From NCBI GenBank assembly GCA_035772405.1, contig JAYKKM010000078.1, forward strand, positions 1,105,001 through 1,169,000: a stretch of DNA of 64,000 nucleotides, read 5' to 3'. This DNA comes from Chrysogorgia sp. JL179-B06 (Eukaryota; Cnidaria; Anthozoa; Scleralcyonacea; Chrysogorgiidae). The notes under the pieces are model-generated. The model had not been told where the DNA came from and searched no databases. It saw only the letters and a program-made list of their open reading frames with translations. This document shows, piece by piece, positions 35,095 to 48,010 of this stretch (position 1 is its first letter; the number at the start of each line of letters is the position of its first letter). Both the position numbers and the translations under genes were made by a program.

Positions 35095-35440
35095 GTCACA
35101 GACAAATTTTCATTCAAAACTATGCTTACAAAACTATAGTCCATTTAAAATAATTACAAACTATAGTCTTTTAACAAAAACTATTCTTAACAAGAACAAG
35201 TTTTTTTGGAAAACTATAGTTATTGTCATAGTTAAGAAAAACTATAGTTAAATAAAACTATAATTATTGAAAACTATAGTTTTTGTTCCAGAAAAACTAT
35301 AGTTTTGAAAAAACTATAGTTATTAAAAACTATAGTTACATCAAACTATAATTATTGAAAACTATAGTTTTTGTTCCAAAAAACTATAGTTTTGAAAAAC
35401 TATAGTTTTTGCCCAAGAAAACTATAGTTTATTTTTGTAA
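35095..35440. repeat. Cluster of the 10-bp palindrome AACTATAGTT
   Basis: A dozen or more perfect or one-off copies of (A)AACTATAGTT are separated by short AT spacers such as TTTTTGTTCC and AAATAA. Part of the array (ATTATTGAAAACTATAGTTT) is repeated. No gene is seen. The dense dyad symmetry is unusual. Confidence 0.8.
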
Positions 35441-37857
35441 GGGCTGTAATAAGCATACCATTGTAGGCCTCTACAGATTGTGCTAGTAAATTTCAGAAAA
35501 GTTGCTCCAAAAACTGCTAAAAAGTTGCTTAAAAGTTGCCAGAAAATTGGAAAAGTTGCTCTTAAATTTGAAAAAGTTGCTATTAATTGCTAGTATATTT
35601 CATGGATATTCATACAAAAAACATACTAAAAACGGAGCAGGTACAATTTATTGTACTAAGTAAACAACAAAACAATTTCAAGACAAGATTTAGAACTAGC
35701 ATATACTGCTAATCTATCAGATTAAAACTGTAAGTTCAAAGTCTCTAGCAACTTAAATGCATTTGCGCTGATCAATTTCTTTTAGGTTTGTTGTATCGAA
35801 GCATCACTGAGGATTCAAGATAGTCCGTAAATGAGGAATCTTGCTGGGCGTTGAATCCATTGTTCAATAGACTAAAGACTCTTTCGGCAGAAGCTGAACT
35901 TGGTTGCAAGAGCAATAGTTTCTTAACCAAAGCTGACCAATTCGGTAGAGTCTTACTATGGGGCCTTAGTCACGCGAGTCGCGAGATCATTTATGAATAA
36001 CCGCTGAAAACCTCACGCATCGCTCACGGGCGCATAAACAAAGCCTGCATGCTCTTTTCGATTATTTTGTTGATCCAGAGATCTAAATAAGTCATTACTG
36101 CAATCAAATATGTTTATGGTCGAGATTTTATTTAATAATTTGTGAGGAATTAGCAGTGTGGAATGTGTAAAAACCTAAAAGTTGCTTACTGTTGCTCAAA
36201 AAAGCAAAAGTTGCTCCAGGTTGCTCGAAACCAGAAAAGTTGCTCAAATCTTCAAAAGTTGCTCAAAAGTTGCCGAGCACAATCTGTAGAGGCCTATACC
36301 ATTGTGCTCCATTTTTAATAAGTCTATAATTTCTGGTATCTTTCCTGATAGCTGGAAAAATGCAAAAGTTTTTCCAGTTTATAAGGGAAATGCTAAAAAT
36401 GATCCAAATAACTATCGACCAATTTCGGTTCTACCTGTTGTGGCTAAAGTATTTGAAAAACTTGTCTTCGACCAACTCTATTCATACTTTACTCAAAATG
36501 ACATTTTGAGTAAGTTTCAATCAGGGTTTCGATCGGGTCACTCTACTGTAACAGCTCTATTACAAGCAACTGAAAAATGGTTCAAAAATATTGATAATGG
36601 CTTTATTAATGAGGTAGTTCTTGTAGATCTGAGTAAAGCCTTTGACACTGTTGACCATGCAATCCTTCTTAAAAAACTAGGTCTGTACGGAGTCAATGGA
36701 ATTCCACTAAATTGGTTCTCATACCTAGTCAATAGATCACAATTCACAATGTTGCATGGTCAATGGTGTTGAGTCTGAATTAAAACCTCTGACAACAGGT
36801 GTGCCTCAGGGATCCACCTTAGGCCCACTTTTATTATTAACCTATATTAATGACCTCCCAAACTTTTTGGACTTCACTTCACCTGGTATGTATGCTGATG
36901 ATACACAAATTACTGCTTCAGCAGAAACAGTAGATGAACTTGAAGATATTTTAAATTCGGATGTTAAGAATTTACACACGTGGCTTTGTGCAAACAAACT
37001 CACCGCAAATACAACCAAACTCACCGCAAATACAACCAAAACTGAGTTCATTACTATAGCTTCTAGTTATAGACTAAAACAATTTATAGCTGTCCCAAAG
37101 TTATGACTAGGGAACGAACCTATAAAACAAGTGACTAAGGCTAAATTACTAGGTGTAATAGTAGACGAAAAACTAAGCTGGGATGACCATGTTCATGAAA
37201 AGGTCATTCCTAAAGTTTTAAGAGGCTTGCGAATGCTACGAGTACTAAGAGATTTATTATCTCTACCTCGACTTATCTCTGTGTACAATGCTCTCGTAAT
37301 TCCTTATTTTGATTACTGTAGTACGGTTTGGGGAAATTGTGGTACTGTTATACGAAATAAGCTACAAAAATTACAAAATAGAGCCGCTCGTATTATAACC
37401 AGATCTGGATATGAAATTAGATCCACGAAAATATTGACTGCATTAAACTGGTGCAATCTCGAAACTAGGAGAAACCAACAAAAGGGTACCTTAATGTACA
37501 AAATTGTTAATGGTATGTCTCCCAGATATTTAAATGAAATGTTTGTTCCTCTAAATGAAGCGCATGGTCACAATTTAAGAAACTCGGAGGTAGATGTTAA
37601 AATTCCATTGCCTAAATCCGAGTACCTAAAACGTAGTTTCACGTATAGCGGTGCTGTTTTATGGAATGGACTACCATCGATGATTAAAACTGCTAACTCT
37701 GTAAATATTTTTAAAGATCTTATTCACTGTCATAAATTTTAATCTGTTAATATTGTATATAATTAGTCTCTATGTATATTTATTCCTTTTATGTAACTAA
37801 CGGCTTTTATGAAAAACAATGTAATATTGATAGAATTACCGTTATTAAATAAAGTTG
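35441..37857 (+). mobile_element. CR1/L2-like LINE copy 1, 5'-truncated and split by a hAT element
   Basis: The LINE part before the hAT (about 35441-35463) and after it (36297 on) join within the RT region. Visible RT blocks are [62 protein letters not shown] and YADDTQI (catalytic box intact). A frameshift near 36760 and a 15-bp tandem duplication (ACCGCAAATACAACC-type, 37000-37040) break the ORF. The 3' end carries the family's hairpin (ACGGC...ACCGT) and AAATAAAG, directly followed by a TCTC-type microsatellite. Confidence 0.85.
35464..36296 (-). mobile_element. Non-autonomous hAT transposon with transposase C-terminal remnant
   Basis: 833 bp, ends TAGGCCTCTACAGATTGTGCT / its complement, flanked by a perfect 8-bp duplication TACCATTG (35456-35463 and 36297-36304). 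Inside, on the minus strand at about 35780-35970, is the hAT dimerisation block (LPNWSALVKKLLLLQPSSAS, AERVFSLLNN, DYLESSVMLRYN), complete to a stop. Subterminal AAAGTTGCTC repeats near both ends are typical transposase-binding sites. It inserted into LINE copy 1. Confidence 0.92.
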
Positions 37858-38157
37858 TCTCTCTCTCTCTGTGTCTCTTTGAGTCTCTCTGTGGCTCTCT
37901 GTTTCTCGTTGTGTCTCTCTGTGTCTCCCTGTGTCTCTGTATGTCTGTATGTCTGTCTGTCTCTGTATGTCTGTGTGTCTCTATGTGTCTCTGTGTCTGT
38001 CTGTGTCTATCGGTGTCTCTCTATGTCTCTCTATGTATCGCTGTGTCTCTCCTTGTGTCTCTCTGTGTCTCTATGTCTCTCTGTATCTCTCTAATTCTCT
38101 CTGTCTCTCTGTGTCTCTCTATGTCTCTTTGTGTCTCTCTGTGTGTCTCTGTCTCTC
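37858..38157. repeat. (TCTCTGTG)n-type microsatellite 1
   Basis: Imperfect TCTCTGTGTC/TCTCTATG repeats begin immediately after the LINE 3' end and stop at the next LINE piece. Long Leu/Cys/Val/Ser ORFs across it are artefacts. Confidence 0.9.
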
Positions 38158-38692
38158 GAGCTGCCCGCATTATTACCTACCAAGGCTACGATGTGAGGTC
38201 AGCTGATATATTAAATGATTTAAATTGGTGTAATTTGGTAGCGAGAAGAGAAAAACGTCTCAATATGTTTATGTACGATACAATTAATTGTAACGTGCCT
38301 AAATATTTGAGTGATATTTTCTCCAAATGTTCCAAAAGTAACCCGTACAAATCTCGACTTAGAGATAATGAGCTTAATGTGGAAATCACGCATATCCCAA
38401 ATACTGAATATTATAAGAGATCTTTCTCATATAGAGGTGCTGTACAATGGAACTCTCTGCCTCATGAACTTAAGTCTTCTGAATCGAAAGCGATTTTTAA
38501 AAGAAAACTATCATCGCTATTGGACAAATCAGTTGACAATTAACTAATTGGTTTAATTTATAATTTGTATTTAATTTTACTTGTATATAGTAATTATATA
38601 GTTGTACGGCTTTCATGGAAAGAAGTTGTAAGACTTATGAAACTACCGTATTTTAAATAAAAGTGAATCAATCAATCAATCAATCTCTGTGT
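38158..38692 (+). mobile_element. LINE copy 2, only the 3' end
   Basis: Begins in the thumb region of the RT ORF (RAARIITYQGYDVRSADILN onward) and is open to a stop near 38542. The 3' hairpin (TACGGC...CCGTA) and AAATAAAAG are followed by a (TCAA)n tail before the next microsatellite. The protein differs clearly from copy 1, so it is a separate subfamily. Confidence 0.8.
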
Positions 38693-39290
38693 CTCCCTGT
38701 GTCTCTCTGTGTCTCTGTGTCTCTGTATGTCTCTGTGTCTCTGTATGTTTGTGTCTCTCTATGTGTCTCTGTGTGTCTCTCTTTGTCTCTCTATGTCTGT
38801 GTCTGTGTCTCTCGGTGTCTCTCTATGACTCTCTATGTATCGCTGTGTCTCTCTGTGTCTCTATGTATCTCTCTGCGTCTCTGTCTCTCCCTGTGTCTCT
38901 GTGTATCTCTGTGTGTCTCTGTGTCTCTCTGCGTCTCTCTGTGTCTCTTTGTTTCTCTGTGTCTCTCTATGTCTCTCTTTGTCTCTCTCTGTGTCTCGCT
39001 GTATCTCTCTAATTCTCACTGTCTGTGTCTCTCTCTCTGTCTCTCTGTGTCTCTCTATGTCTCCCTGTGTCTCTGTGTCTCTCTTTGTCTCTCTCTGCAT
39101 CTCTGTGTCTCTCCCTGTGTCTCTGTGTCTCTTTGTGTCTCTCTATGTCTCTCTGTGTCTCTCTGTCTCTTTGTTTCTCTCTGTCTCTGTGTCTCTCTGT
39201 GTCTCGCTGTATCTCTCTAATTCTCTCTATGTCTCTCTGTGTCTCTCTGTGTCTCTATGCTGTCTGTCTGTGTCTCTCTACAGATTTGTC
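38693..39290. repeat. (TCTCTGTG)n-type microsatellite 2
   Basis: About 600 bp, the longest array in the series, internally varied (TCTCTATG, TCTCTGCG). It sits between LINE copies 2 and 3. Confidence 0.9.
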
Positions 39291-42200
39291 TGTGTCAAAC
39301 CACAGATTGGCCATAGCAACATCAGCGAATCATCATTGAACAGTCACAAGCTACACCTTAACAGTAAAGGTGTTGCTATTATGGCAAGTAACCTTACAAA
39401 CTTTATTATTAACCAAAGATGATGGTCAAATTTTTCCAATCACACCTTATATAATGTCAGTGACACAACCCCATCATCCATCATTTCTCATACCTCAGGT
39501 AAATCCAAACTAGCTAAGGGATTTAAACTTGGTCAATTAAATACCAATGGTCTGCTGTCTCACATTGATCAAATAAGGATTCTAGTAGCACAATATGACT
39601 TTGATATTTTTGCTATCAATGAATCCAAGCTTGATCAAAGTGTAGACAGTGGACTAGTTAATATAAACCAATATACCCTGGTTAGGTTGGATCGAAACAT
39701 TTACGGGGGAGGAGTTGCATTGTATATTAAAGATCACATTAATTACAAACTACGTGGTGACATAACGCCTGCCAATTTGGAAATGTTAGCCATTGAAATC
39801 TCTAAACCAAAAGTCAGGCCAATTATTATCGCCACATGGTATAGACCACCACAATCTCCAGTCAGTGCTTTTAGTGAGTTTGAAGACTTTCTTAAAGCTG
39901 TGGATGCTGAGGGTAAAGAAACTTTGATAGTAGGAGATATTAACTGTGATATTGCTGAAAGTGCAATTGATCCTTTATGTGCCTCTACAAAGTTTCTTTA
40001 TGATGCCTATCAATTCTCTCAGTTGATAACAGACTATACTAGAGTTACAGATCGATCTAAAACCCTGATTGACCACTTGCTGAGCAATGAGCCTCAAAAC
40101 ATTGTTGATGCACGAGTTATTAAAACTTGTATCAGTGATCATTATTTAATTTATGGTGTTTCAATTATTTAATTTATGAAATTTCAAACAATTAAAAGTG
40201 AGCCAAAGTATGTTGAGAGTCGAAATATGAAAAAATTTGATTCCCAATCATTTGTATCTGATCTTCAAAATGCACAATGGGGCCTCCTTAGTCAGTGCAA
40301 TGATACAAATGAAATGGTTTTTGTTTGGGAAAAACTTTTTACAGACATTTTAGATGTTCATGCTCCTTTAAGAAAGAAGAGAGTCAAAAACAAGGCTTCT
40401 CCTTGGCTCACCCCTGAAATTAAGAAATTGATGTACAAAAGAGATTTTCTAAAAAAGAAATCAATCTCTAATAAATCAAGGTCTACATTTGAAGCATATA
40501 AACGTGCTCGCAATCAAATTAATACAGCAATTAAGAAAGCTAAAGTCAATCATCTCACAAATTAAATAGATTATGACAGCCAAAGCAGCTGGCACACCTG
40601 GAGGGCTATTAACACTCTTCTCGGTCGCAAATCGAAAGTCACTGGTGTTAAGGAACTAAATGTGGAAGAGATCATTGTCACTGATCCACATATAATATCT
40701 GATACATTTAATGATCATTTTTTCAACAGTGGGTTCCAAGATCAGTGACGGTGTGCCACACACTACCACACTACCAGAGACTTTTGTTAAACAAAGCGAC
40801 TCAACTTTTCAATTCTCTACAATTGCCCCTTCAGTGGTTCAGCATATGCTCTCTAGGCTGTGTATTCGAAAAGCTTCAGGTCTTGATAAGATTTCAGCTG
40901 AGATTTTGCGACATGCTGCTCCAGTTATAAGTGTTCCTTTATCCATTATATTTAATCTATCCACTCAAACAGGCATATTTCCTGACAAATGGAAAAATGC
41001 AAAAGTCTTTCCTGTTCATAAGGGCAATGCCAAGGATGATCCTAACAACTACAGACTTATATCTGTACTACCAGTTGTAGCCAAAGTTTTTGAAAAACTG
41101 GTCTATAATCAAGTTTATCATTATTTAAAGGAAAACAATATCCTGAGTCAATTTCAGTCAGGGTTTAGATCTGACAATTCTACTGTAACTGCTCTTCTTC
41201 AAGCTACTGAAAACTGGTATAAAAATATTGATTGTGGTTATATAAATGGAGTAGTTCTCGTTGACTTAAGCAAAGCATTTGACACTGTTGACCATACAAT
41301 CCTGTTGAAAAAGCTGAATATGTACGGAATTAATAATATTCAACTAGATTGGTTCAAATCATATTTGGATGATAGACAGCAGTGTTGTATGGTGAATGGT
41401 TTACAATCAGACTTCAAACCCATAACTACAGGTGTTCCTCAGGGATCCATCCTAGTCCACTATTATTTTTACTCTACATTAATGACCTCCCAAATTGTTT
41501 GACATCCACCACCCCTGGTATGTATGCAGACAATACTCAAATTACAGCTTCAGCTGAAACTGTCAATGAGGTTGAAAATATTTTAAACAGTGATCTTAAA
41601 AATCTGCATACATGGCTCTGTGCAAATAAATTATCTCTAAACTCTACAAAAACAGAGTTTATTGCAATAGCTTCAAACTATCGACTTAATCAGTTCATAA
41701 CTGATCCTAAAGTAGAGCTTAATAATGAAGCTATAAAAAGAGTCACTAAATCTAAACTACTTGGTGTTATGGTGGATGACAAACTTCTTTGGGATGCTCA
41801 TGTAAATTAAATAATTATACCAAAAGTCCTTAAAGGATTGAGGATGCTTCGTCAATTACGAGACCTGCTTCCATTACCTAACTTGATCCAAGTATACAAT
41901 GCTCTCGTATCCCCTCATTTTGACTACTGTTGTCTTATATGGGGCAATTGTGGCACTGTCTTAAAGAACAAACTTCAAAAACTCCAAAATAGAGCCGCAC
42001 GCATTATCACGAGATCAGGTTATGAAATACGATCTGCCACTATTCTAAACTCATTGAATTGGTGCAGTTTGGAAACCAAGAGAAGTCAAACGAAGGCAAC
42101 CATGATGTACAAAATAGTAAATGGTGAGGCCCCAACCCATTTACAACAATTGTTCTCCTTTGTAAATGATACACATGGATATAACTTGAGAAACTCAGAT

Positions 42201-42540
42201 ATAAATCTTAAAATTCCATTCCCACACACTGATTACTCAAAACGAAGCTTAGCCTATAGTGGCCCTGTGTTATGGAATAATTTACCATCATCAATTAAAA
42301 CCACCAGTTCTTTTGACATTTTTAAAAACTTGATTAGTTCTTATGACCTTGATGTGTAGACAGATATATTGTAAATAGTTTTATACTTTGTAGTAGATTT
42401 CCTTGTAAATAATACAGTTTAATTAGTGTAATTAGTCTAATTAGTTTATCTGTTCTGTTATTCAAACTTTTAAAACGGCTTTCTTGAAAAGCAATTTATT
42501 GTAAATTGAAGGAACCACCGTTTTTAAATAAAGATCCATC
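39291..42540 (+). mobile_element. LINE copy 3 (CR1/L2-like), 5'-truncated, frameshifted
   Basis: Starts within the last part of ORF1 (ESSLNSHKLHLNSKGVAIMA, the His block of the SGNH domain), then ORF2. The AP endonuclease has QLNTNGLLSHIDQIR, NESKLD, GGGVALYI, WYRPPQSP, GDINCDI and SDHYLIYG; the RT has [15 protein letters not shown] and GVPQGSI. The catalytic box reads YADN instead of YADD. Frameshifts or stops near 40170, 40565, 40730, 41450 and 41805 kill it. The 3' hairpin AACGG...CCGTT is followed by AAATAAAG and (ATC)n/TCTC repeats. Confidence 0.88.
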
Positions 42541-42640
42541 ATCATCATCATCATCTGTGTGCCTCTCTCTGTCTCTCTCTGCGTCTCTCTGTCTCTCTCT
42601 GCGTCTCTCTGTCTTTCCCTGCGTCTCCCTGTGTCTCTTA
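42541..42640. repeat. Microsatellite 3
   Basis: (CAT)n followed by TCTCTGTCTCTCTGCG repeats, about 100 bp, between LINE copies 3 and 4. Confidence 0.85.
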
Positions 42641-42649
42641 CATTCTGTC

Positions 42650-44035
42650 ATGGCGGACGGTTGTGTCTCTATGTGTTCTGATAATGATGTTGCGAATACG
42701 GATAAGCTTACTTCGGTATGCTTTGACAAACATGCTGTAGATAATGCAACTAGCTTTTTAAGCTATTGCAATGAAAAAGATAACTTTAAATGGAAGGGAA
42801 CGATGGATAAACTTGTGTTGTTTGTGAACAACGTGCTCGGCGAAGTTAATGGTGAACTTAACGAAGATACGAAGCACAATTCTACTACGTATAAGCTTGA
42901 AGATGTCTCCATCCGCTTTTATCATACAACAGAAACTTTAAAGATCTTTGGCGCTAAAGCATCTACACTCAGAGACAAGTTTTACGAGATATTGGGATTG
43001 TTTAGTGGCCATCCTAGTTCGGGCCAGCAGCCATTGCTTATCGATCAAAGTACAACTTTGCCTTCTATCTCAGGTCATGGTCATGTTTTTCCCAGCAACA
43101 AAACAACTATGTATTACTGGAAGATTACATGCTTGAAATGGATTTCATAAAGCAAGATCTATCATTTCTTAAATCTCAGATATTTCAACCGTCGGTTGAG
43201 AGACTGTCTTGAGAAGTCAGAGTCTGAGAATCAAGGTCTTCTAACAACTCTTCGCATCTTAGCGCGTGGAAACGAAACGAAATCAACAACAAAAGAGTCA
43301 ATAGAGTGTATTAATATTAACAATTCATCCGTGCCGAACATCAGCTCTGAAGAGAATGCGACAGATACTCCGGCGATACAGAACGACGGTAATCAACATC
43401 CGAAGAAGAAGAGGAACAGGAACAACAAGAAGAATGCAGACAAAAGCTCAAACAATGCCAGTAAGAACGATGAAATAGAGGAATCTACACCTACAGTACC
43501 AACCACGGCGAACGAGAGCTCTACAACGAACGTCAATACCAAACCAACCAGGACGGTTATAATTGGTGACTCAATTATTTCCAGACTGGATGGTTGGAGT
43601 AACAAGACAAGCAGAGTCATGGTGAGATCATTTGCTGGAGCCAAAGTAGATGATATGCAGCATTATATACGACCAACGCTGGATTTTAAACCAGATAATA
43701 TAATTGTACACATTGGAACCAATAACCTTAAGAATGATAGCCCTCAAGAAATATCAGAGAAGATCATTAAAGTTTGTGAACTTATCGAAAAAGAAAGTCC
43801 GCAGACAACGATTGGAATATCTGAATTAACTCCGCGAAATGATTTTAAACAAGCAAAGTCAGCAAGAAACGAAGTAAATGAATCCATTCGTGCATTATGC
43901 GGCTCTCGTAAATGGAAAGTTATTCCTCATCCAGCTTTGAATGAGAAATCTCTCAATACAAGAGGGCTTCACTTAAACAGGGATGGATCTGCTCTTCTGG
44001 CCAAAGACTTCAATAACTATATTCAATCTACCTGA
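42650..44035 (+). pseudogene. LINE copy 4 ORF1: SGNH-esterase-type protein, frameshifted
   Basis: The N-terminal part is open to about 43130, then two shifts lie before 43196. From there the frame holds a coiled-coil start (KSESENQGLLTTLRIL), a Lys/Asn-rich linker and an SGNH-hydrolase-like domain. That domain has IIGDSIISRL (GDS block), VMVRSFAGAKVDDM, IVHIGTNNLKND (GTN block) and RGLHLNRDGSALLAKDF (His block). CR1/L2-clade ORF1 proteins carry such esterase domains, proposed to aid RNA binding or membrane contact. Confidence 0.8.
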
Positions 44036-44068
44036 CAGGTAACTGGAACTGATAGTAATGTTCATAAT

Positions 44069-47030
44069 TTGAGTGCTATTCCTAATTTAAGGGGTTTCAA
44101 GATGGCCTCTCTTAACATTACTAGTTTGGTTGCTCATATTGATGAGTTACGCATCTGGATTGAAGACCAAAACCTCGATCTACTTGCCATTAACGAAACT
44201 AGACTTGATAGTTTGATCACAGATGATCAGGTTTGTCTAAAAGGTTATGATATTATACGGCTTGATAGAAATCGTAATGGTGGTGGTGTGGCAATCTATA
44301 TACGTACCTCATCTAACTACATAAATCGATCTGATCTATTACCAGATAATATTGAAGCTATTTGTATAGATATACAGAAATGTAAAAGTAAACCATTCAC
44401 TGTCATAGCATGCTATCGGCCGCCTAATTTTAATCCTGAGATTTTTTATAATAGCTTGCAGTCGGTTATAGAGAAGATCGATTATAGTTTTAAGGAATTG
44501 TACATTCTCGGCGATTTAAATAGTAATCTTCTTGGTGAAAACGTAAACCGTGCAGGGCGCCGTCTTTTGACTAATACTTGTGAATTTTATCAGCTAAAGC
44601 AATTAATTGAAGAACCTACTAGAATTACTAATTGTAGTCAGTCCCTTATTGACGTTATACTTGTCAATAATCCAAACAGAATTGTTTGTAGTGGTGTTTT
44701 ACCGTTAAGTATTAGCGACCACTGCATGGTATACGTCATCAGGAAAGTTTCTATTTCCTCTAAAACCACTCATTCGGTAAAAGAAGTCAGAAACTTCAAG
44801 CAATTTATAGCTGAAGATTTTAAGTCTGACTTAAACCAGGTGCCCTGGTGTAACATCAGGCATACTGAAAATCCTAATGAAAAATGGGATGAGTGGAAAA
44901 GAATGTTCTTGTCGGTTGTAGACAAACATGCGCCTATTAAACGGAAAAGAGTTAGAAATAAGAAATCTCCTTGGATTAATAGTAGAGCTAAACAATTGAT
45001 GATTGAACGTGATCGACTGAAATCTAGAGCAATTAAAAGCAATAGTTCTGTTGATTGGCAGAACTATAAGAATGCTAAAAATCATGCAAACAATCAGATT
45101 AAGAAGATAAAAGCAGCTTTCTATAAGGAACATTTTCGAACTAACTCTGGGAATCAACAAGAACTATGGAGATCTATTAATGACTTAATGTCACGCAATA
45201 CTAAAACTGACCAGAACATTCAATCAATTAAGACTGAAATAGGTAACATAACTAGTCCTATGGAGATATCTGAGTCCTTTAATAAACATTTCACTGAGGT
45301 TGGAGCTAAATTAGCGTCCGAACTCAGTGAAACGTCTAGGAGTTTCGAAGAGTATATTACTCCGACAAATAGCAATTTTAATCTTAACTTGGTAACTCCA
45401 CTTGAAGTTTTTCAACAATTGAACAACTTATCAGCTAACAAAGCTGCAGGACTTGATAAAATACCTTGTCGTCTAGTCAAGGAGGCCGCTCCAATAATTG
45501 CCGAGTCGATTTGTGAGATTTTCAATTGTTACGGGGATTTTCCCCTCAGATTGGAAAGCGGCTCGCGTTACTCCAATTCACAAAGCTCAAGCTAAAAATG
45601 ACCTCAATAATTATAGGCCAATATCTGTTATTTCGCCTATTGCTAAAGCATTCGAGAGAATGGTATATAATCAGTTATATGAGTATCTCTCGATAAATAA
45701 TCTTTTATCAAAATATCAATCGGGCTTCAGACGTCTCCATTCAACTACCACGGCACTATTAGACGCAACAACTGAATGGTTCTTAAATATGGATATGGGA
45801 AAAGTAAACTCAGTAGTTTTTCTTGACCTATCTAAAGCGTTTGATACCGTTGACCATTCAATCTTGTTAAAAAAGCTGTCTTTGTATGGTATTTCCGAGG
45901 AATCTCTTATATGGTTTTGCTCATATTTAAGTTATCTGTTATTTCGCCTATTGCTAAAGCATTCGAGAGAATGGTATATAATCAGTTATATGAGTATCTC
46001 TCGATAAATAATCTTTTATCAAAATATCAATCGGGCTTCAGACGTCTCCATTCAACTACCACGGCACTATTAGACGCAACAACTGAATGGTTCTTAAATA
46101 TGGATATGGGAAAAGTAAACTCAGTAGTTTTTCTTGATCTATCTAAAGCGTTTGATACCGTTGACCATTCAATCTTGTTAAAAAAGCTGTCTTTGTATGG
46201 TATTTCCGAGGAATCTCTTATATGGTTTTGCTCATATTTAAGTAATCGGAAACAGCAATGCTTTGTTAATGGTCATTTATCAATCCCTAGGACTGTCACA
46301 TGTGGTGTTCCTCAGGGATCCATACTTGGACCATTGCTGTTTCTTATTTATATTAATGACCTTCCGTGTTGTTTAGAGTATTCTAATCCGCATATGTATG
46401 CAGATGATACCACGACAGTCATTAAATGAATTAATTTATGCAACTAATAGTGATTTAAATAATATCAGTCAATGGCTTCTAGCCAACAAACTGAGCTTAA
46501 ATGTTGCTAAAACTGAGCATATGTTTATTGCATCTGATGACAAGCTGAACAAACTCAGAGATATGCCCTATGCTTTCATTAATAATCAACCTATTAAGCG
46601 GGTGAGATCAAGTAAATCTCTTGGTGTTTATATTGATGAAAGACTTGCTTGGACCGAGCAAATTGATAATGCTTCAAGGAAAATATCCTCAGCTATTGGT
46701 GGTCTTAAGCAAGTCAGACCCTTTGTTGATAAAGAAACGGCAGTTATCATTTATAAGTCTTTAATTCAACCAAATTTTGATTATTGTGATATTGTCTGGG
46801 ACAACCTTCCATTAACACAAGCAATTCGGTTGCAAAAATTGCAAAACAGGGCTGCTCGAATTATTAATCAAGTAGGCTATGACATCAGATCGCATACTAT
46901 AAGAGAAGAGCTTGGATGGGAAACTCTTGCTTCCGGACGCTTGAAACATAAAGCTATAATGATGTACAAGGTTCTGAATGGTTTGGCACCGTTGTATCTC
47001 TCGGAATTATTTCAACTAAATTCAACTTAA
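44069..47030 (+). pseudogene. LINE copy 4 ORF2: AP endonuclease and reverse transcriptase, broken
   Basis: The endonuclease is complete (ASLNITSLVAHIDELRIWIE, INETRLDS, DRNRNGGGVAIYI, ACYRPPNF, ILGDLNSNL, SISDHCMVY), followed by a linker and RT fingers. A frameshift near 45525 is followed by the 311-bp duplication (45622-45932 repeated from 45933), which repeats the palm segment. The second copy carries on through [31 protein letters not shown] and YADDTTTV, and another shift near 46420 leads into the C-terminal domain to 47030. Confidence 0.85.
45622..46243 (+). repeat. 311-bp tandem duplication inside LINE copy 4
   Basis: 45622-45932 and 45933-46243 are nearly identical (one C/T change noticed, near 45828 versus 46139). 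311 is not a multiple of three, so it shifts the RT frame. The near identity means the duplication is recent relative to the LINE's own decay. Confidence 0.9.
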
Positions 47031-47332
47031 CTGAGTTATGGTCTCAGAGAAAGAGATACAAATGTTGTATTGCCAAAACCTAAAACAGAATATTTGAAAA
47101 AAGAGTTTCAAGTTTTCTGGAGCAAAATTGTGGAATGATTTACCGACGATTACCAAAATGAAAAATACGTTAGCATCCTTCAAACGTGAACTATCAACAT
47201 TCAGTACCCAGTAGACTGTCGGTTGTATCTTGTTTTCTTTGTAAATAATTTTTATATTGTATTAATTTTTGTTCGGCTCTTATGAAAAGCAATTATGTAA
47301 ATTGATAAGATTCCGAACTGAAATAAATTTTC

Positions 47333-47560
47333 TCTCTGTCTCTATGTGTCTCCCTGTGTCTCTCTGTGCGTCTCTCTGTATCTCTCTGCGTCTCTCCCTG
47401 TGTCTCTCTCTGCGTCTCTGTGTCTCTCTGTTTATCTTTGTTTCTCTCTTTGTCTCTCTGTGTCTCGCAGTATCTCTCTAATTCTCTCTGTCTCTCTCTA
47501 TGTCTCTTTGTGTCTCTCTGTGTCTCTATGCTGTCTGTCTGTGTGTCTCTCTGTGTCTCT
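47333..47560. repeat. (TCTCTGTG)n-type microsatellite 4
   Basis: About 230 bp between the 3' end of copy 4 and the ORF1 start of copy 5. Confidence 0.9.
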
Positions 47561-48010
47561 CTAACAAAATGGCGGATACACGTGTAGTAGACGCTGTCTC
47601 CATATTTCTCGACGATAAACAAAAATCCATGGTTAAACAACTCAAATTTGTCGATGGAAGTAAACCTAAATTTACCTGGTTGGGAACCAAAGAGGAACCA
47701 AAGAGGAACTAGGGAATTTGATTGATCTAGTCTTCGAAAATTCTACGAAAGAAGCGAGCTCGCCGTCGACAACTACATGCTGCCAAACATGGTCGGAAGA
47801 TCCGGTTCATAATATGGTCTCTTGTAAGTTGTCCGGCTTGACTTTCAAGCTCTACGTGACCACAAAAACCGTTGGTTATCAAGGGAAGGACGAACAACTC
47901 GCTAAAACCAAGTTATTTGAACTGATGCGTCGAGTGAACACCGATATCACGCGGCTGCCAACAACAATGGCGCCGAGGACGAACTCGAGCAAGAAGACGG
48001 AGAGGTTAAC

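Larger units (their letters stand above)
42641..47332 (+). mobile_element. LINE copy 4 (CR1/L2-like), near full length
   Basis: Begins just past the microsatellite with ATGGCGGACGG, the ORF1 start (42650). The order is ORF1 with SGNH domain, ORF2 with AP endonuclease and RT, then a 3' hairpin and AAATAAAT. A 311-bp internal tandem duplication and several frameshifts inactivate it. Its proteins are clearly diverged from copies 3 and 5, so it is a second subfamily. The 3' stem reads TTCGG/CCGAA where other copies have AACGG/CCGTT. Confidence 0.88.

Noticed and set aside
37809..39420. Long Leu/Ser/Cys/Val-rich ORFs (also around 47300 and 52050)
   Set aside because: They are translations of the TCTCTGTG microsatellites and are open in several frames at once.
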